Shown here piece after piece: positions 1 to 11,800 of a DNA stretch of 53,260 nucleotides. The translations under genes were made by a program, and so were the position numbers. The stretch covers positions 1 to 53,260 of the IMG/VR virus record IMGVR_UViG_3300046163_000036; one strand, written 5' to 3'. The number at the start of each line of letters is the position of its first letter. Positions within the stretch are counted from its first letter, which is position 1. The DNA comes from a virus. A model generated the notes under the pieces. The model was given only the letters and a program-made list of their open reading frames with translations, ran no database searches and had not been told where the DNA came from.

Positions 1-3000
1 AGCAAAGCCCTCAAGTATATGATGTGGTAGCTACACTTAGCACAACTACTGAATCTACGGTTGATATAGACTACTCTTCTATACCCTTATCCGTTTCTTC
101 GGACTCAAAAGTTTTTGTAAACTTTTTTTTAGATACGAATGCAATAACTATAAAAAATATATCAAGCGCTGCGCTTACATTTCCTAACGCCGCTGTATCG
201 TACTACGAAAGTGATTCATCGAGCAATTTCGCTTACAGTTCAGTCAATATAAATTCGGTAACAAACCCGGATACTTTTGGTTGTAAGTTTGATTCTTCTG
301 GTATACAGATTCAGGAATACATAGATATACCGTCTGGATATACACGTCAACAAATAATTGATGCCGTTAATGCGGTTCTTGATGGCGTGACCTATTCAAT
401 ACCCTTAAGAAAACCTGTAGACACTTCATCTATACAAACATTCAATACCGGTACGGGTAACTTAAAAGGAACCATCGAGTATTTATCGGTTCTTGCTTCT
501 TCTCCACCCGGAGGGACAACAGCTACTATACAGTACAGACCTGTATCTGCAGAGCTTACCGTTAGTGAATATTATAAGTCAGGGGTTAAAATGAATATCG
601 CTTCATCAGACACGATCAGTTTATACCTATACGCAAGTAGCGTATATACGGTGTTTAGCTCTGGCGCTGAATTAAGTGTGGGTAGTTTTTTCTTAGCTGA
701 CTTTAGATCAGAGACAAAAACATTTAAGTCTGGATCTTCGCATAAATTAGGTATTGTTTACTACGATAGCAGAAATCGAAGCAGCGGTGTTCAAGAGTTA
801 GGGGATGTATATATAAATTCCCTTAACGATAGATCAAATGAAAACGATCTGTACGGGGCGGCATCTATTGTTATGAGGCTTCCTGAATCAGCTCCTTCTT
901 GGGCTAGTAGATGGTCTCCAGTATATACAGGTAGAGGCGGCACAATTAGCAAATTTATATATGGTGTTGGTGGTGCATTTATTCCCTTTAGAACATCAGA
1001 AACGATTAGATCTTTTTCGGCTTCGGATGTAATTTATGTATCTCTTAATACTCTAACAGGTAAGGAGAACAGTTACGACAGTTCAACTGGTGCTCTACTG
1101 GGATATACGTTTGAAAAGGGCGATAAGCTTCGTATCATAAGTTATAGCGGCGGATATGAGACTTCAGAATTCAATGTTATAGGATATGGAATATTAGACG
1201 ACAGCGACAATAACCCAATATTAGATAGTTCTTCAGTCTCGTCAATAGATGCGACCACTGGTAATTTTTTAATCGTAGAGGAGAACACGGAGGCTGTAAA
1301 CTTTACTATGTCTAAAATAAACAAGAAGGCTAGTAAGTGGTTTGAGGATTGTGTTGTAGAGGTCTATAATAAAAAGCCGGAAGAAGGGGACAATATATAT
1401 TACGAAGTAGGAAAAAGTTACGAGGTAGTTAATGGTGTACACGAGGATGAGAGAACAGCTACCACGTTCACAGCAACTGTTGCCGCTGATTCAATATCTA
1501 GTAGTACAAAATTCTTTAAAGGGGATGTTCTACAAACATCTGGGCAACCAGATATCACGATATTAAATACTTGGCAATCTGGAAATACTTATTATGGCAA
1601 GTATAAAACTGGACCTTCTTTTGTCCTTGGGTCTTACTTCTTTACTGTTTCGAACCCAGAGAAGGTTATTGATCTGTCCAATGGAGATGCGTATTTCCGA
1701 CCAAGATCTATATTTGTAGCAAACGAACAGCTTGAGTCAGACAACTACAGAATATACCTGAGAACAGTTGGTATTACTAAATATATAGATGATTATAGTG
1801 TAAGTGATTTTTTCTCTTCTAAGAGCTCATCTATAGGTAGGCCATTGTCACACATCCCTGATGCAAAAACAGTTAAGCGTAGCGGCTCTATAACGTATTC
1901 AGAGCCGTACCTACACGAAGGTACCTTTAACGGATTGTCATCATTTAACCTGTCCCTAAGTAATTTTATGGACTTGGATTATGAGTATGGCTCAGTAAAA
2001 GGTCTGGAAGGATATAACCAAAGGCTGTATTTCATACAGGAAAACAGAGCTGGTGTTATAGCTGTAAACAGAAATGTAATACAGGCTAGCAGCGGAGATA
2101 ACCTTGTAGCGCTATCTAATAACGTACTTCAATCAGAACAATATTATGTCGGAGAATACGGAACCTCACACTCAGAAAGCGTCTCTTCAAGAGATGGTAT
2201 GGTATATTTTGCTGATGTTAAAAAGGGTAGGGTACTACGAATCGATTCACAAGGAATCACGATAATTAGCGATGCTAATATGTCTTCATACTTTGATGCT
2301 AAGTTTGGCGTGCTTACTAAGTATTCACCCACTAAAGTTGTCGGAGGTATAGATGTAGACAACAATGAGTATATAGTATCATCCGATACCATTACAAAGG
2401 CTCAAGTAGCTATCAATACGGATGAATACATCTATAGCGCACAGTTAGACAGTAGCGGAACCAAAGTCCTTGCTCCTGTAACTGTAAACGATGTAGCTGT
2501 ATTTAGTTTTAATACAGAGGAAAGAACTTTTAACAGCATATGTGACGAGTTTCAGGATAGCCTTCAGGCAATTGTATATATGGACGACATTGCAGATGGC
2601 GGGTCTATATTTATTGATTCCGCTGAAACGGAAACTGTAACTAGATACGGTGTAGCAACAAACTCAAACTTTAACTTCTTTGCTGCAATAACTGTAAATA
2701 CAGATGAACAAACCTTTGTATTTGATAATGATTATTGTACATCTGACGATACAGGTACCATAACTTCAGATGCTGTAGCACTAGCCGCATTTACCATAGC
2801 TTACGGAACAAATGACAAGGCTTGGACCACAAGATATTCGTTTACTCCGGAATCTATTGTATCTTTAAACAGCGATATGTATACATTCAAGTCAGGAAAG
2901 ATATACAAGCATAGTGAAGATGCTGATAGAAACACCTACTACGGTGGAGCTGTTGCAGAGTCTATTGTTGAGTCTGTGTCTAACCGTGCACCTTCCGCTA

Positions 3001-3581
3001 TCAAGAGTTTTGAATCCCTATCTCTAGAGGGAGATGCTACTTGGCAGGTGGTCGCTACAACGACCAACCAAACAGCTACCCTAGCAGGAACTGTATACGA
3101 TCCAGACACAGCGCCTAGCGGGGTATGGACCGAAAAAGAAGGCTTCTATTACGCCTCTATTCACGGAGACACTACATCTCACGGATCATCTATAACCTCT
3201 GTCACCAGTACTAGCGAGATATTTCCATTAGGTAATGTAGCTTCAGATGTTGTTGGAGGCAACAGTATTACCTTTGACAGCCCTATAAACACGATGTCAT
3301 TCCCATTAGGATCTACCGCTACGGTATACAAATTAAACGGCTCACAATTAGACAGCCTAAGTGTCTACCCGCTGTCTATAACAGCGGAGAAGACACTGAC
3401 GCTAAGCGGCAATGTCACGGTATCTGATGGAGATTTATTAGTGGTTGTTGGTAACAGCTCTATCGAAGGAGATCAAATCAGAGACTATTACATACAGCTA
3501 AAACTCACAAAAACAACCTCATCACCAATTGAGTTGTTTGCTATTAACACAGTATTTGCAGACTCTAAGCTGCATAATTAA
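1..3581 (+). CDS. Tail stabilisation/muzzle-like protein, C-terminal part (continues from window end)
   Basis: The frame is open from base 3 back through the left edge. The single base left over at 53260 plus bases 1-2 make an AAG codon, so this is the rest of the gene that starts at 52210, about 1,543 aa when joined. The segment is Ser/Thr/Asp-rich, beta-strand-like and lacks membrane segments, as expected for a large virion tail protein. Position directly after two connector-type proteins and before internal virion proteins matches the tail stabilisation or muzzle protein of crAss-like and related podoviruses; that assignment is by context and general resemblance, not by a catalytic motif. 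A GTG at 24 could be called as a start if the window is treated as linear, but the joined frame argues against it. Confidence 0.65.
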   Translation, partial: QSPQVYDVVATLSTTTESTVDIDYSSIPLSVSSDSKVFVNFFLDTNAITIKNISSAALTFPNAAVSYYESDSSSNFAYSSVNINSVTNPDTFGCKFDSSGIQIQEYIDIPSGYTRQQIIDAVNAVLDGVTYSIPLRKPVDTSSIQTFNTGTGNLKGTIEYLSVLASSPPGGTTATIQYRPVSAELTVSEYYKSGVKMNIASSDTISLYLYASSVYTVFSSGAELSVGSFFLADFRSETKTFKSGSSHKLGIVYYDSRNRSSGVQELGDVYINSLNDRSNENDLYGAASIVMRLPESAPSWASRWSPVYTGRGGTISKFIYGVGGAFIPFRTSETIRSFSASDVIYVSLNTLTGKENSYDSSTGALLGYTFEKGDKLRIISYSGGYETSEFNVIGYGILDDSDNNPILDSSSVSSIDATTGNFLIVEENTEAVNFTMSKINKKASKWFEDCVVEVYNKKPEEGDNIYYEVGKSYEVVNGVHEDERTATTFTATVAADSISSSTKFFKGDVLQTSGQPDITILNTWQSGNTYYGKYKTGPSFVLGSYFFTVSNPEKVIDLSNGDAYFRPRSIFVANEQLESDNYRIYLRTVGITKYIDDYSVSDFFSSKSSSIGRPLSHIPDAKTVKRSGSITYSEPYLHEGTFNGLSSFNLSLSNFMDLDYEYGSVKGLEGYNQRLYFIQENRAGVIAVNRNVIQASSGDNLVALSNNVLQSEQYYVGEYGTSHSESVSSRDGMVYFADVKKGRVLRIDSQGITIISDANMSSYFDAKFGVLTKYSPTKVVGGIDVDNNEYIVSSDTITKAQVAINTDEYIYSAQLDSSGTKVLAPVTVNDVAVFSFNTEERTFNSICDEFQDSLQAIVYMDDIADGGSIFIDSAETETVTRYGVATNSNFNFFAAITVNTDEQTFVFDNDYCTSDDTGTITSDAVALAAFTIAYGTNDKAWTTRYSFTPESIVSLNSDMYTFKSGKIYKHSEDADRNTYYGGAVAESIVESVSNRAPSAIKSFESLSLEGDATWQVVATTTNQTATLAGTVYDPDTAPSGVWTEKEGFYYASIHGDTTSHGSSITSVTSTSEIFPLGNVASDVVGGNSITFDSPINTMSFPLGSTATVYKLNGSQLDSLSVYPLSITAEKTLTLSGNVTVSDGDLLVVVGNSSIEGDQIRDYYIQLKLTKTTSSPIELFAINTVFADSKLHN

Positions 3582-3587
3582 AATTAG

Positions 3588-3595
3588 TATTTTTG
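3588..3595 (+). promoter_or_regulatory. Bacteroidota-type -7 promoter element TATTTTTG
   Basis: Exact match to TAnnTTTG, ending 4 nt before the ATG at 3600. Transcription would begin at or next to the start codon, so the mRNA is probably leaderless or nearly so. Confidence 0.6.
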
Positions 3596-3599
3596 CACT

Positions 3600-4559
3600 A
3601 TGGATCCAGTAACAATGTCATTACTAGCGCTACAGGGCGCTGCCGGTGTAGGCAAGGCTGTTTACGGCGCATCACAAAGAGCGAGAGGTAAAAGAGCTTT
3701 ATCAGAAGCCTATGTAGCTCCAACGGGGAGACCCAAAGAATATGCCGAGATGCTTGCTCAGGCTAGACAGAGCGATGTAAGACAGCGACAGCTAGACGAG
3801 ATAAACAAGTCTATGGCTACCTCTACAGAAGCTTTGCAGCGTGCAGGGTCACGAGGGGTAATCGGAGGTATTGGAGCTGTTACAGAAGCTGGTATCAAAG
3901 GTCGTACTGGGGTCTTGGGTCAGCAGCAAGCAGATATAATGGCTGCGATGCGTGCTAACATTCAAGGTGCTGAGAACCAACGCACTAGAGATATAGCAAG
4001 AGAGACTAGAGAACGTGGAGAAGCGACATCTGCTATTACAGCTGGAACACAAAATATTGTTGGCGGTCTTACAGATATCGGTAAGACAGCTGTAACAGGT
4101 ATGGGAGCTATGGATACTGGCGGAGAGGATAAAAGAGCCGCTAGAAGAAACGCTCAAAAACTTACAGAAGAAGCTCAAGACGAGCTGTTCAAAGAAGTCT
4201 CAACTATACCGTCTGGTGGTAAATCTTTCCAGACCCCTACTTTATCTGAGTTCAAAAAACTTGCAGAGGGCGTAGGCAAACTTAATGTAACTGAAACCCA
4301 ACTAGAAGAGATTCCAGAAGAATACGACGATGGCGAAGAATTCGACGATGGCGGGGTACAGAAGACACCGGGTGATTTTTCACATAAAACGAACCCTATA
4401 GATATTATCAAGGATGGCGCTAAGATCGGTGAAATGACTGGCGGCGAATACATATTCAATCCTAGTCAAGCTAAAAAACTAAAACAGCTATCATCTTCTG
4501 GCAACTCAAAATTGCATAAATTTGTAAGCTCTTTGCTGAATAAACCACAATTTAAGTAA
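3600..4559 (+). CDS. Putative internal virion protein (319 aa)
   Basis: The N-terminal 20 residues are Ala/Gly-rich and hydrophobic, followed by a long Gln/Arg/Glu-rich helical middle (about residues 45-200), an acidic stretch near 235-255 and a C-terminal GGEYIFNPSQ motif that I recall from virion-associated proteins of Bacteroidota phages. It sits between the tail stabilisation-like protein and two further internal proteins, and its stop overlaps the next start (TAATG). Position and composition suggest an ejected core protein comparable in role to T7 gp14; no homology is claimed. Confidence 0.5.
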   Translation: MDPVTMSLLALQGAAGVGKAVYGASQRARGKRALSEAYVAPTGRPKEYAEMLAQARQSDVRQRQLDEINKSMATSTEALQRAGSRGVIGGIGAVTEAGIKGRTGVLGQQQADIMAAMRANIQGAENQRTRDIARETRERGEATSAITAGTQNIVGGLTDIGKTAVTGMGAMDTGGEDKRAARRNAQKLTEEAQDELFKEVSTIPSGGKSFQTPTLSEFKKLAEGVGKLNVTETQLEEIPEEYDDGEEFDDGGVQKTPGDFSHKTNPIDIIKDGAKIGEMTGGEYIFNPSQAKKLKQLSSSGNSKLHKFVSSLLNKPQFK

Positions 4560-5836
4560 TGTCAGATTTCGTACCAGCAAATATAATTGAGACTCCAGAT
4601 TTCGCTGGACTCGCTCAACAGCGCATCAATCAGAAGAGACAGGATGAAGCTGCTACAAATTCCTACTTAGATAAATTCGTAGAGGAGAAGAATCTGTACT
4701 TAGACGGTGATAAGGAATCTGTTCAAACAGCTTGGGACAAGGTGCAGGGTGCTATGGATATAGTTGCAGAGAATGACAATCCTGAATCCAGAAACAACTT
4801 AAAGAGCGCATACGCAGACTATACACAGATAGCAGGTACCGCTCAGGTGCTTGCTAAAGAGCACCGCAAGCAGGTAGCTGCTTTTAACGCAGACCCTACT
4901 AAGTTTGCTATGAGTGGTTCGGAGTTTCTTGATTGGGATCGAGGCTTCAGAACACAGAAGCGAGATCTTGCAGATATGGTAACCGCCCTAGAGAATCCAA
5001 ACGCATTACCTTCAGCAGGATCCTATGCCTTATTGAATCCTTACGATCAAGCTAGAATCCTACAGAAAGAGACCTCTAATGTGGTTTCTACATTCTATGA
5101 CAGAAGAGGTAACCTAGATGTAGATGCATTAAGAGAACGCATTACAGACATCGCCACTAAGAAGATGTCTGGTTCACCAGAATCTTTAGAGCGTGCCGCT
5201 ATATGGGGGGCAACAACAGCTAACAACCCTCAGTCTGGTTTTGCCGGTGACGGTGACGGAAGAATCAACAGTTTAGAAGAGCTTGAGCTGGTTAGAAACT
5301 CGGAGAACAAACAAGAGTATATCGACTTCTACGTAAATTCTTTGGTTGATAATTACATCGATCTTTTACCACTTAAGGTGGCTCGACCATCTCGACCAAG
5401 TGGTGGCGGATCAGGCGGTTCTGGAAGATTGAAGAAGATGAGCGAAATGACACAGGAGGTCTACACTGGAGATGTTGATGGTCCGTTCGCAGAAAGTGAT
5501 CGCAGGGATGGCAGTAAATATGTTGAGATTAACTTCTTGACACTACCCACTAAGGTAGATGGTGTTTCTCAAATAGGTATGGGCGCTGACGGAAACGTAT
5601 ATGTAAATGTAGAAGAAGAGGTCGAAGTTACAGTACCAGCAGAAAATGAGTACGAAGACCCAACAACAAAGAAAGAAAAGAGAATGGTCTACAGACCGGC
5701 AACAGCTCTAGAGATAGGTGGGATTCAAACTAAATATCAATACACTTACGACTTGCAACCCTTGACTCAGAAACCCGGATCTAATCAATCTGGTGAAGGA
5801 GCCTCGCAACAGGGCGGAAGAGGCGAACTAGATTAA
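4559..5836 (+). CDS. Putative internal virion protein with EF-hand-like loop (425 aa)
   Basis: Starts on the stop of the preceding gene. The N-terminal 280 residues are predicted mostly helical and rich in Gln, Lys and Glu. A segment GDGDGRINSLEELE near residue 225 looks like a calcium-binding EF-hand loop. A Gly/Ser linker near residue 280 leads to a beta-rich C-terminal domain and a Gln/Gly-rich tail. It lies just upstream of the 2.9 kaa polyvalent protein and is probably ejected or core-associated with it. Function is inferred from context. Confidence 0.5.
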   Translation: MSDFVPANIIETPDFAGLAQQRINQKRQDEAATNSYLDKFVEEKNLYLDGDKESVQTAWDKVQGAMDIVAENDNPESRNNLKSAYADYTQIAGTAQVLAKEHRKQVAAFNADPTKFAMSGSEFLDWDRGFRTQKRDLADMVTALENPNALPSAGSYALLNPYDQARILQKETSNVVSTFYDRRGNLDVDALRERITDIATKKMSGSPESLERAAIWGATTANNPQSGFAGDGDGRINSLEELELVRNSENKQEYIDFYVNSLVDNYIDLLPLKVARPSRPSGGGSGGSGRLKKMSEMTQEVYTGDVDGPFAESDRRDGSKYVEINFLTLPTKVDGVSQIGMGADGNVYVNVEEEVEVTVPAENEYEDPTTKKEKRMVYRPATALEIGGIQTKYQYTYDLQPLTQKPGSNQSGEGASQQGGRGELD

Positions 5837-5845
5837 TACTAAGGT

Positions 5846-8800
5846 ATGGACGACGAATTAGTAAAACTTTATGACCTTCTTGTAAGAGAAGGTTACTATA
5901 CTAAAACTTGGGAAGAGTTTGCTTTCAAGTATCTAGAAGAACCGGAATACAAAGAAAAGGTTTTCGATGTTGTTAGCAGAGATGGTTTCTATACCAAGAG
6001 TAAGGAAGAGTTCCTTAATCAGTATAAGTTCCCTGAGCCTACAGTAAAAAAAAAAGACGCCGCTATTCCTTCAGTATCTTTGGATGGCGATTCGACATAT
6101 ACAGAACAACCTGAGGATGCGTTCTTCCCTCAAGATACAGTAGATAGTGAAGCTATAAACGATTACTCACTTGACTTTTCTAAACAGCAAAACATTATTC
6201 GCAGCCAAGAAGACGTAGAAAAGGCATCGAATATATTCAATGAGGAAACCAAGAAGTATAAAGAAGATATAGATTCTTGGACCGCCCGTGCTCAAGAGAT
6301 TAAGGTTGAATACAACGATAAATTTGGAGGCCTCACAGAAGAGCAGATCAACATCAATCCATCTCTTAAGTTAGAATACGACGAATTCAAAGAGAGGGAT
6401 ATAGCACTACAGCAAGAATATGCAGATCTTGTTGAGAGAGAGAAGTACTTCAAGGAACAAGGTACCCGTCTAGATAAGATGGTGGGTGATTTCGTTGACG
6501 TGCAGTCTCAGAAAGGTAACTGGGCTGGAGGTATCTGGAACAGCGTTTTATCAGGCGTGGGTTCTATTTCTGCAGGTCAGATGAGTATGATCACAGACTT
6601 TATGGTAGAATACTTCCCAACACCAGCGATGGGAGAGAAGGGCTATAGAGAAACATTTATAAGCGCTGCAGAGCAGTTAGGATATTCAGACCTTCTTCCT
6701 GAAGGTTATGAAGATATGACTGTAGCTGAGATTAAGGAGCAAATGAAATACAGTGTTCCAGAGGAGCCTGCAGAAACAACTGAAGATTTCGGAGCGGAGT
6801 TTGGTCCAGTTAGCTTTCAGCAATATGGTACTCGCTCAGCTGGGAAAACCCTTGGACAGATTATAGATGAGAAGGCTAAAGACAACGCTAAGAAAGGCGT
6901 AAAGTTTGGGGAGGGGTACTTCAGAAACCCATATTCATTTGTAGCTGCAAATACAGATCCAGAGATGGGTATTGTAGACGCTACACGTGAAGGTGCTCGT
7001 GAGCTGTTTGGAGACAAGGGAACCACAGAGCAGTGGCGTGATATGCAGAAGGAAGGCTTCTGGGGCGGTGCTATTCTTGGACTTGCTGAATCATTACCTG
7101 CTATGGCTGGTGGTGCTGGTCCTATGGGTTGGGCTCAGCGTACTGCAAATATGTATGCCCTAACAACAGATCAGTTGAACCAAGAGATGGAGAGCAATCC
7201 AGAGTTTGACGATATATCTGAAAGTGAAAAGTACTACATTACAGCTCCAGTTGGTGTAACTGTCGCTGTGCTAGAAACATATGGTTTTAGAAACATCATA
7301 AACCAGAAGGGTCTACTCAATGGCTTAGTAGCGAGAGCTCTAGGCAGATCTACAAACTCAACGTCAGCTAAGGCATTTTCTCAGTTTATTAGAGAGGATG
7401 TTGAGAATATGATGGCTCGTGGTATCCTTACTGTGGGTGCCGGTGGTCTTGCAGAATTTGAAACAGGTGCAGCGCAACAGGCTGCTGAAATCAGCATAAA
7501 GGAAATATACAATATCTCCAAGGATAAGGATATGTTCCAGACCCCTAACACTTGGATTGAATTTGCTGGTGAGGTTTTAAAGGGCGGTGCTCAAGAAGCT
7601 GTAGGTGGTTTTGTGCTATCTACTCCGGGAGCTGTGGTCAATGCAGTGAATAACAAGGAGATGAGCTTAATAGACGATGATGCGTTTAATATGCTTAAGG
7701 ATATGTCTACCGACTCTGAGTTTACCACTATGTATGGTCAAAGCCTAAGACAAAAAGTCTCTGCTGGTGAGATGACGGAAGCTGAGGCTAAGCAAAATTT
7801 TGATGAGTTTAACAGAATCATTGGCGTAACCACACAGATCCCAACCGACTTAAACACTGCCGATCAAAAGAAAGCTCTTGAGCTACTTGTCGAAAAGCAA
7901 ACCCTTGACGAACAGATACAAGGCAAAGATAAAAACCTTGTAAAGGATAAGACCGACAGGATAAAAGAAATAGATGCTGAGCTAGTTAATATGGCTGAGC
8001 GAAGAAATGCTACATATCTTCGTGATGGTAAGTTCCTCAGTAGAGAACAATTTATAGAACAGCTAGAGGCAGCCACTCCTGAAGAGATTACCCAAGGCTC
8101 TTGGGAAGCTACAAATGATTCAGAGGTAACAGATCTATTAGCTGATAAGTTTTCTGTAGTAGAACAGGAAGCTCCTGTAGAAGAAGCTGTTGCTGAAGAG
8201 CCTGTAGTCGAGGAGCCGATGGTTGCAGAACCTACGGTTGAAGAAGTGGTAGTAGAAGAGGCTCCAATAGCTGAAGCTCCTGCGGAGTTCTCAGCGGAAG
8301 ACCAAGCCGATATATCAGATATCAATACAGAAATACGTGAGTTGTCTAGACAGTTCGGTGTAGCCGAAACTGTCGAAGAAAAGCAAGAGGCTAGATCCAA
8401 ACTTGTAGATGCCAGAAGCAGAAAGACAGCGATCGAAAGTAAATACTTAGAAGATGTTAGTCAAGAAGAAGCAGGGGTACCAAGTCCTGTCGAAGAAGGG
8501 CAAGCCGTTGTCGAAGGCGAACCTATCGAAGAAGCAGGCGTTGAAGAGGTTGCGGCAGATAGAGATGTTCAAGCACCTGAAGAAGTAACAGCTGAAGAAG
8601 CTGTTACAGAAGAAGTACCAGTAGAAGAAGCAGTAGTAGAAGAAGCTGTTGCAGAAGATCCTACTACAGGGCGAAGAATATTCCCTGAAGAGGAAATGAC
8701 CTACGCCACAGAAGAAGAGGCAATGGCAGCAGTGGAAGCCCTTCAGGAAAGATTGTCTGTGGAGGATCCAAGCCTACTTGTATTATCTACCGAAACAACT

Positions 8801-11800
8801 GGTAGAAGAGGCAAGAAAACATATGGTGTTGAAGTAATGGTTGATCAGGCTGCAGTGGAAGAAGCAGCTGTCGCTGAAGAACCAAGCGCTGATAGACAAC
8901 AGCTAGAAACTGCTTCTGTGGATGCTATCAATCTTAGTGATAAGGCACCACAGATGATTGAGAGTTTCAATAGTGCGTTATCGTCTATTGGTGCTGCTCC
9001 TGTAAATGTATATGTAGTTAGCGATGCTGATATGCAGAACGTTACAGGGTCTTCGTCAAGAGCTCAATTCAGAACACTTGAGGATGGCACATCTGCTGTA
9101 GTAGTAAATGCAGACAAAGCTAGCCTAGGCAGCTTGTCTCACGAGATGATGCACGCTTATGTTAAAGCTGTTGATCTAAACTCAAAACAGATTGTGCGAT
9201 TCACTAATGAGGTGAGATTACAATTGAGTAAAGGTACCAAGGTAGAGAAAGCGTTAGCCAATAAGCTAACAGCTTTCCAAAAAGAATACCTCAACAGAGA
9301 GGTGTACGGCAAGGGTCTAACTCTTGAGGATGCAGTGATTGCCGAGGAGTTCTTAGCTGAGTTTGTTGCAGAGGTCAAGGACGGCATTGATGTACAGAAG
9401 ATGTCTCTGTCAACTATTGAGCGAATCAGAAAAGCTGTTGTTAGAATACTTAACGATGTACTAGGACTCAAGATAGACGACACAGCTATTAAGTCTAAGG
9501 AGGAAGCGTTTGACTTTGTCAATGGATTCTTAGATGCACTTGAAGGACGTACCGAGCTAACAGTTGAGATAAACCCAGAGGCAGCAGCTGTTGTGAACAG
9601 CAAGAATCCTTATGAGGCTTCTAGGTTACAGTTAGACGTTCCGGTAGGTTCTAGAATAGCCAATGAACCACTCAAGGATGCACGCACTATAGCTATCGCT
9701 TATATGGAGTCTAAGGGGCTCAAACACACAGATGGTAATCTGATTAGAAAGATTGACAAAAAGCTCGCAAAAAGGATCTCTGACGCCTATACAGCGATGA
9801 AGAACAACCCTACCAGTCCAGAGGTTGCTGCTGCATATAAGGCTATGGCTGATGAAACTATAGAGCAGTACGAGGCTATTATTAAGGGTGGATACAAAGT
9901 AGAGGTAAATAATAACGAGCCGTACAACAACAGTAATGAGTTGATCGAAGATCTTCGCAAGAACAAGAATATGCGAATCTTCAGTACAGACTCAGGGTTC
10001 GGTGATGCAGGCATCACAGCTGATCAAAGAAAAGACAACCCGCTTCTAGCAGAGACAAAATACAAAGATGTAAATGGTCGAACACTATTATTAAATGATG
10101 TCTTTAGATTTGTACACGACTTCTTTGGACACGCAGAGAGAGGTAACGGTTTCGGTCCTATCGGAGAGGAGAACGCCTGGGATGTACACTCTAGAATGTA
10201 CAGCCCACTAGCACGTAAAGCATTGACAGCTGAGACTAGAGGTCAGAACAGCTATGTAAACTTCTCTGGAGTTAACGACGAAGCATTTAAACTCAGAGAC
10301 AAAGGTAGAGCCCTTCGTAAGGAAGGGAAGCTTGAAGAGGCACAGGAGTTTACAGACAAGGCTTACGCTACAATGAAATTTGCCCCTCAGAAAGTAGGCT
10401 TGTTGCCTGATGAGTTTGTTGCAAACCCATACCTACAAGAGAAGGAAATTCAGATTGAAGAGCAGGGCGAATCTGGAGAGGTAGGCACTATTTCCATACC
10501 TAAAGAACAGATAGAGGTCATCGACGCTCCTAAAGCGTCTGATGACGCTAGAGGATTCGTCAACAAGTTTGTTACTGACATAGACATCAATGAGCTAGAA
10601 GGTAGAAACTTCGTTACCAATATGTATGATTATACTAGTGCGGGTACAACCGAACTAGGTAATGGTATTTCTATTGAGCTGTTGGGTGGTAGAAACTATG
10701 TGCCCCTAATGCTTGAGCGCAATGGTAAAGAACTCGGCGAGGTTTCCAACCTAGCTGCGTTCAACTCTAAGTCACAGGCAGAAGGGTTTATCAGAAACGC
10801 CAAAGAAGGTAATGCTGATCTGTTTGCCCCACACTCAGGAACCTTGACAGATTCTTGGCAGTTCCAGCACCATATCTTTGAGGAGCTGGTAAAGGCAGTG
10901 CTTGATAACAAGATTATGAGCAAAGCTAGATTGATGGAAGTGTTCAACGAAGCCATCAAGTCTAAAGAAGGTTCCAAAGCATTCAAGGCGTTCAACGAAA
11001 AGAATAACTCTAGACTTAAAAATCTAAACTCGTTTAAGAAGAACCCTATGAAACTAGTGGAGCTTCTTGACGCTGAGAACAACTATTCTCCTAACTTACG
11101 TAAAGCTCTTAACCAGAAGATCGCTGCGAGTAAAGAATTCCAAAATGCTATCGGTATTAAGAACTTGAATCAGTTCTACAATCTTATTGCAGACCCTCTT
11201 AATCAAGGTGTTGAAGGTGGTGAGATTATGAGCTTTGTAGAGTTTGATCCTAATACCTTTGAGGTATCTAAGACTAAGCCGGGAGATCCAGATCACCACC
11301 CATCATTCGGATGGACTGTTAAAGCTGTAATCAAAAGTATCTTACAGCCAAACAAATACTACAAGTCTTATGACCTGACTAACGAGTACACTAAGTACAA
11401 TATGTCTGGTCCAGAGGTATCCACTAAAGCCGATCCTAAATTTGCTGTATCTAATGTTACGTCAAGTGCTGGAGCTATTCCAAAGGTAGCTAAGGTTGAA
11501 CCTATGGAGCTTCAGGAGTACAAGAACTCTAAGGGGGAAACGGTACGATTCCAGATTGAAGACCAAGTAAAACAAGAAGAGAACGCTAAGGAAACATACT
11601 CTGCCATTGAGGACAATAAAGAAGGTGTGTTTAGATCTCAGATAGACAATAAGGTGGATCAAGATGTTGCCGCCTCAGATACTTGGAAGTCAAGAGAAAG
11701 AAATGCTTTTGAGCGTTTCGTAGATCTTACTAGACGTAGAATACAAGACAGCTACAGAGACATCATTGTCATCCAAGAAGATATTGAGTACGCTACAGGT

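Noticed and set aside
7864-8400. 178-aa minus-strand Ser/Thr-rich frame within the giant gene
   Set aside because: It mirrors the Glu/Val/Ala low-complexity repeats of the coding strand and has no start context.
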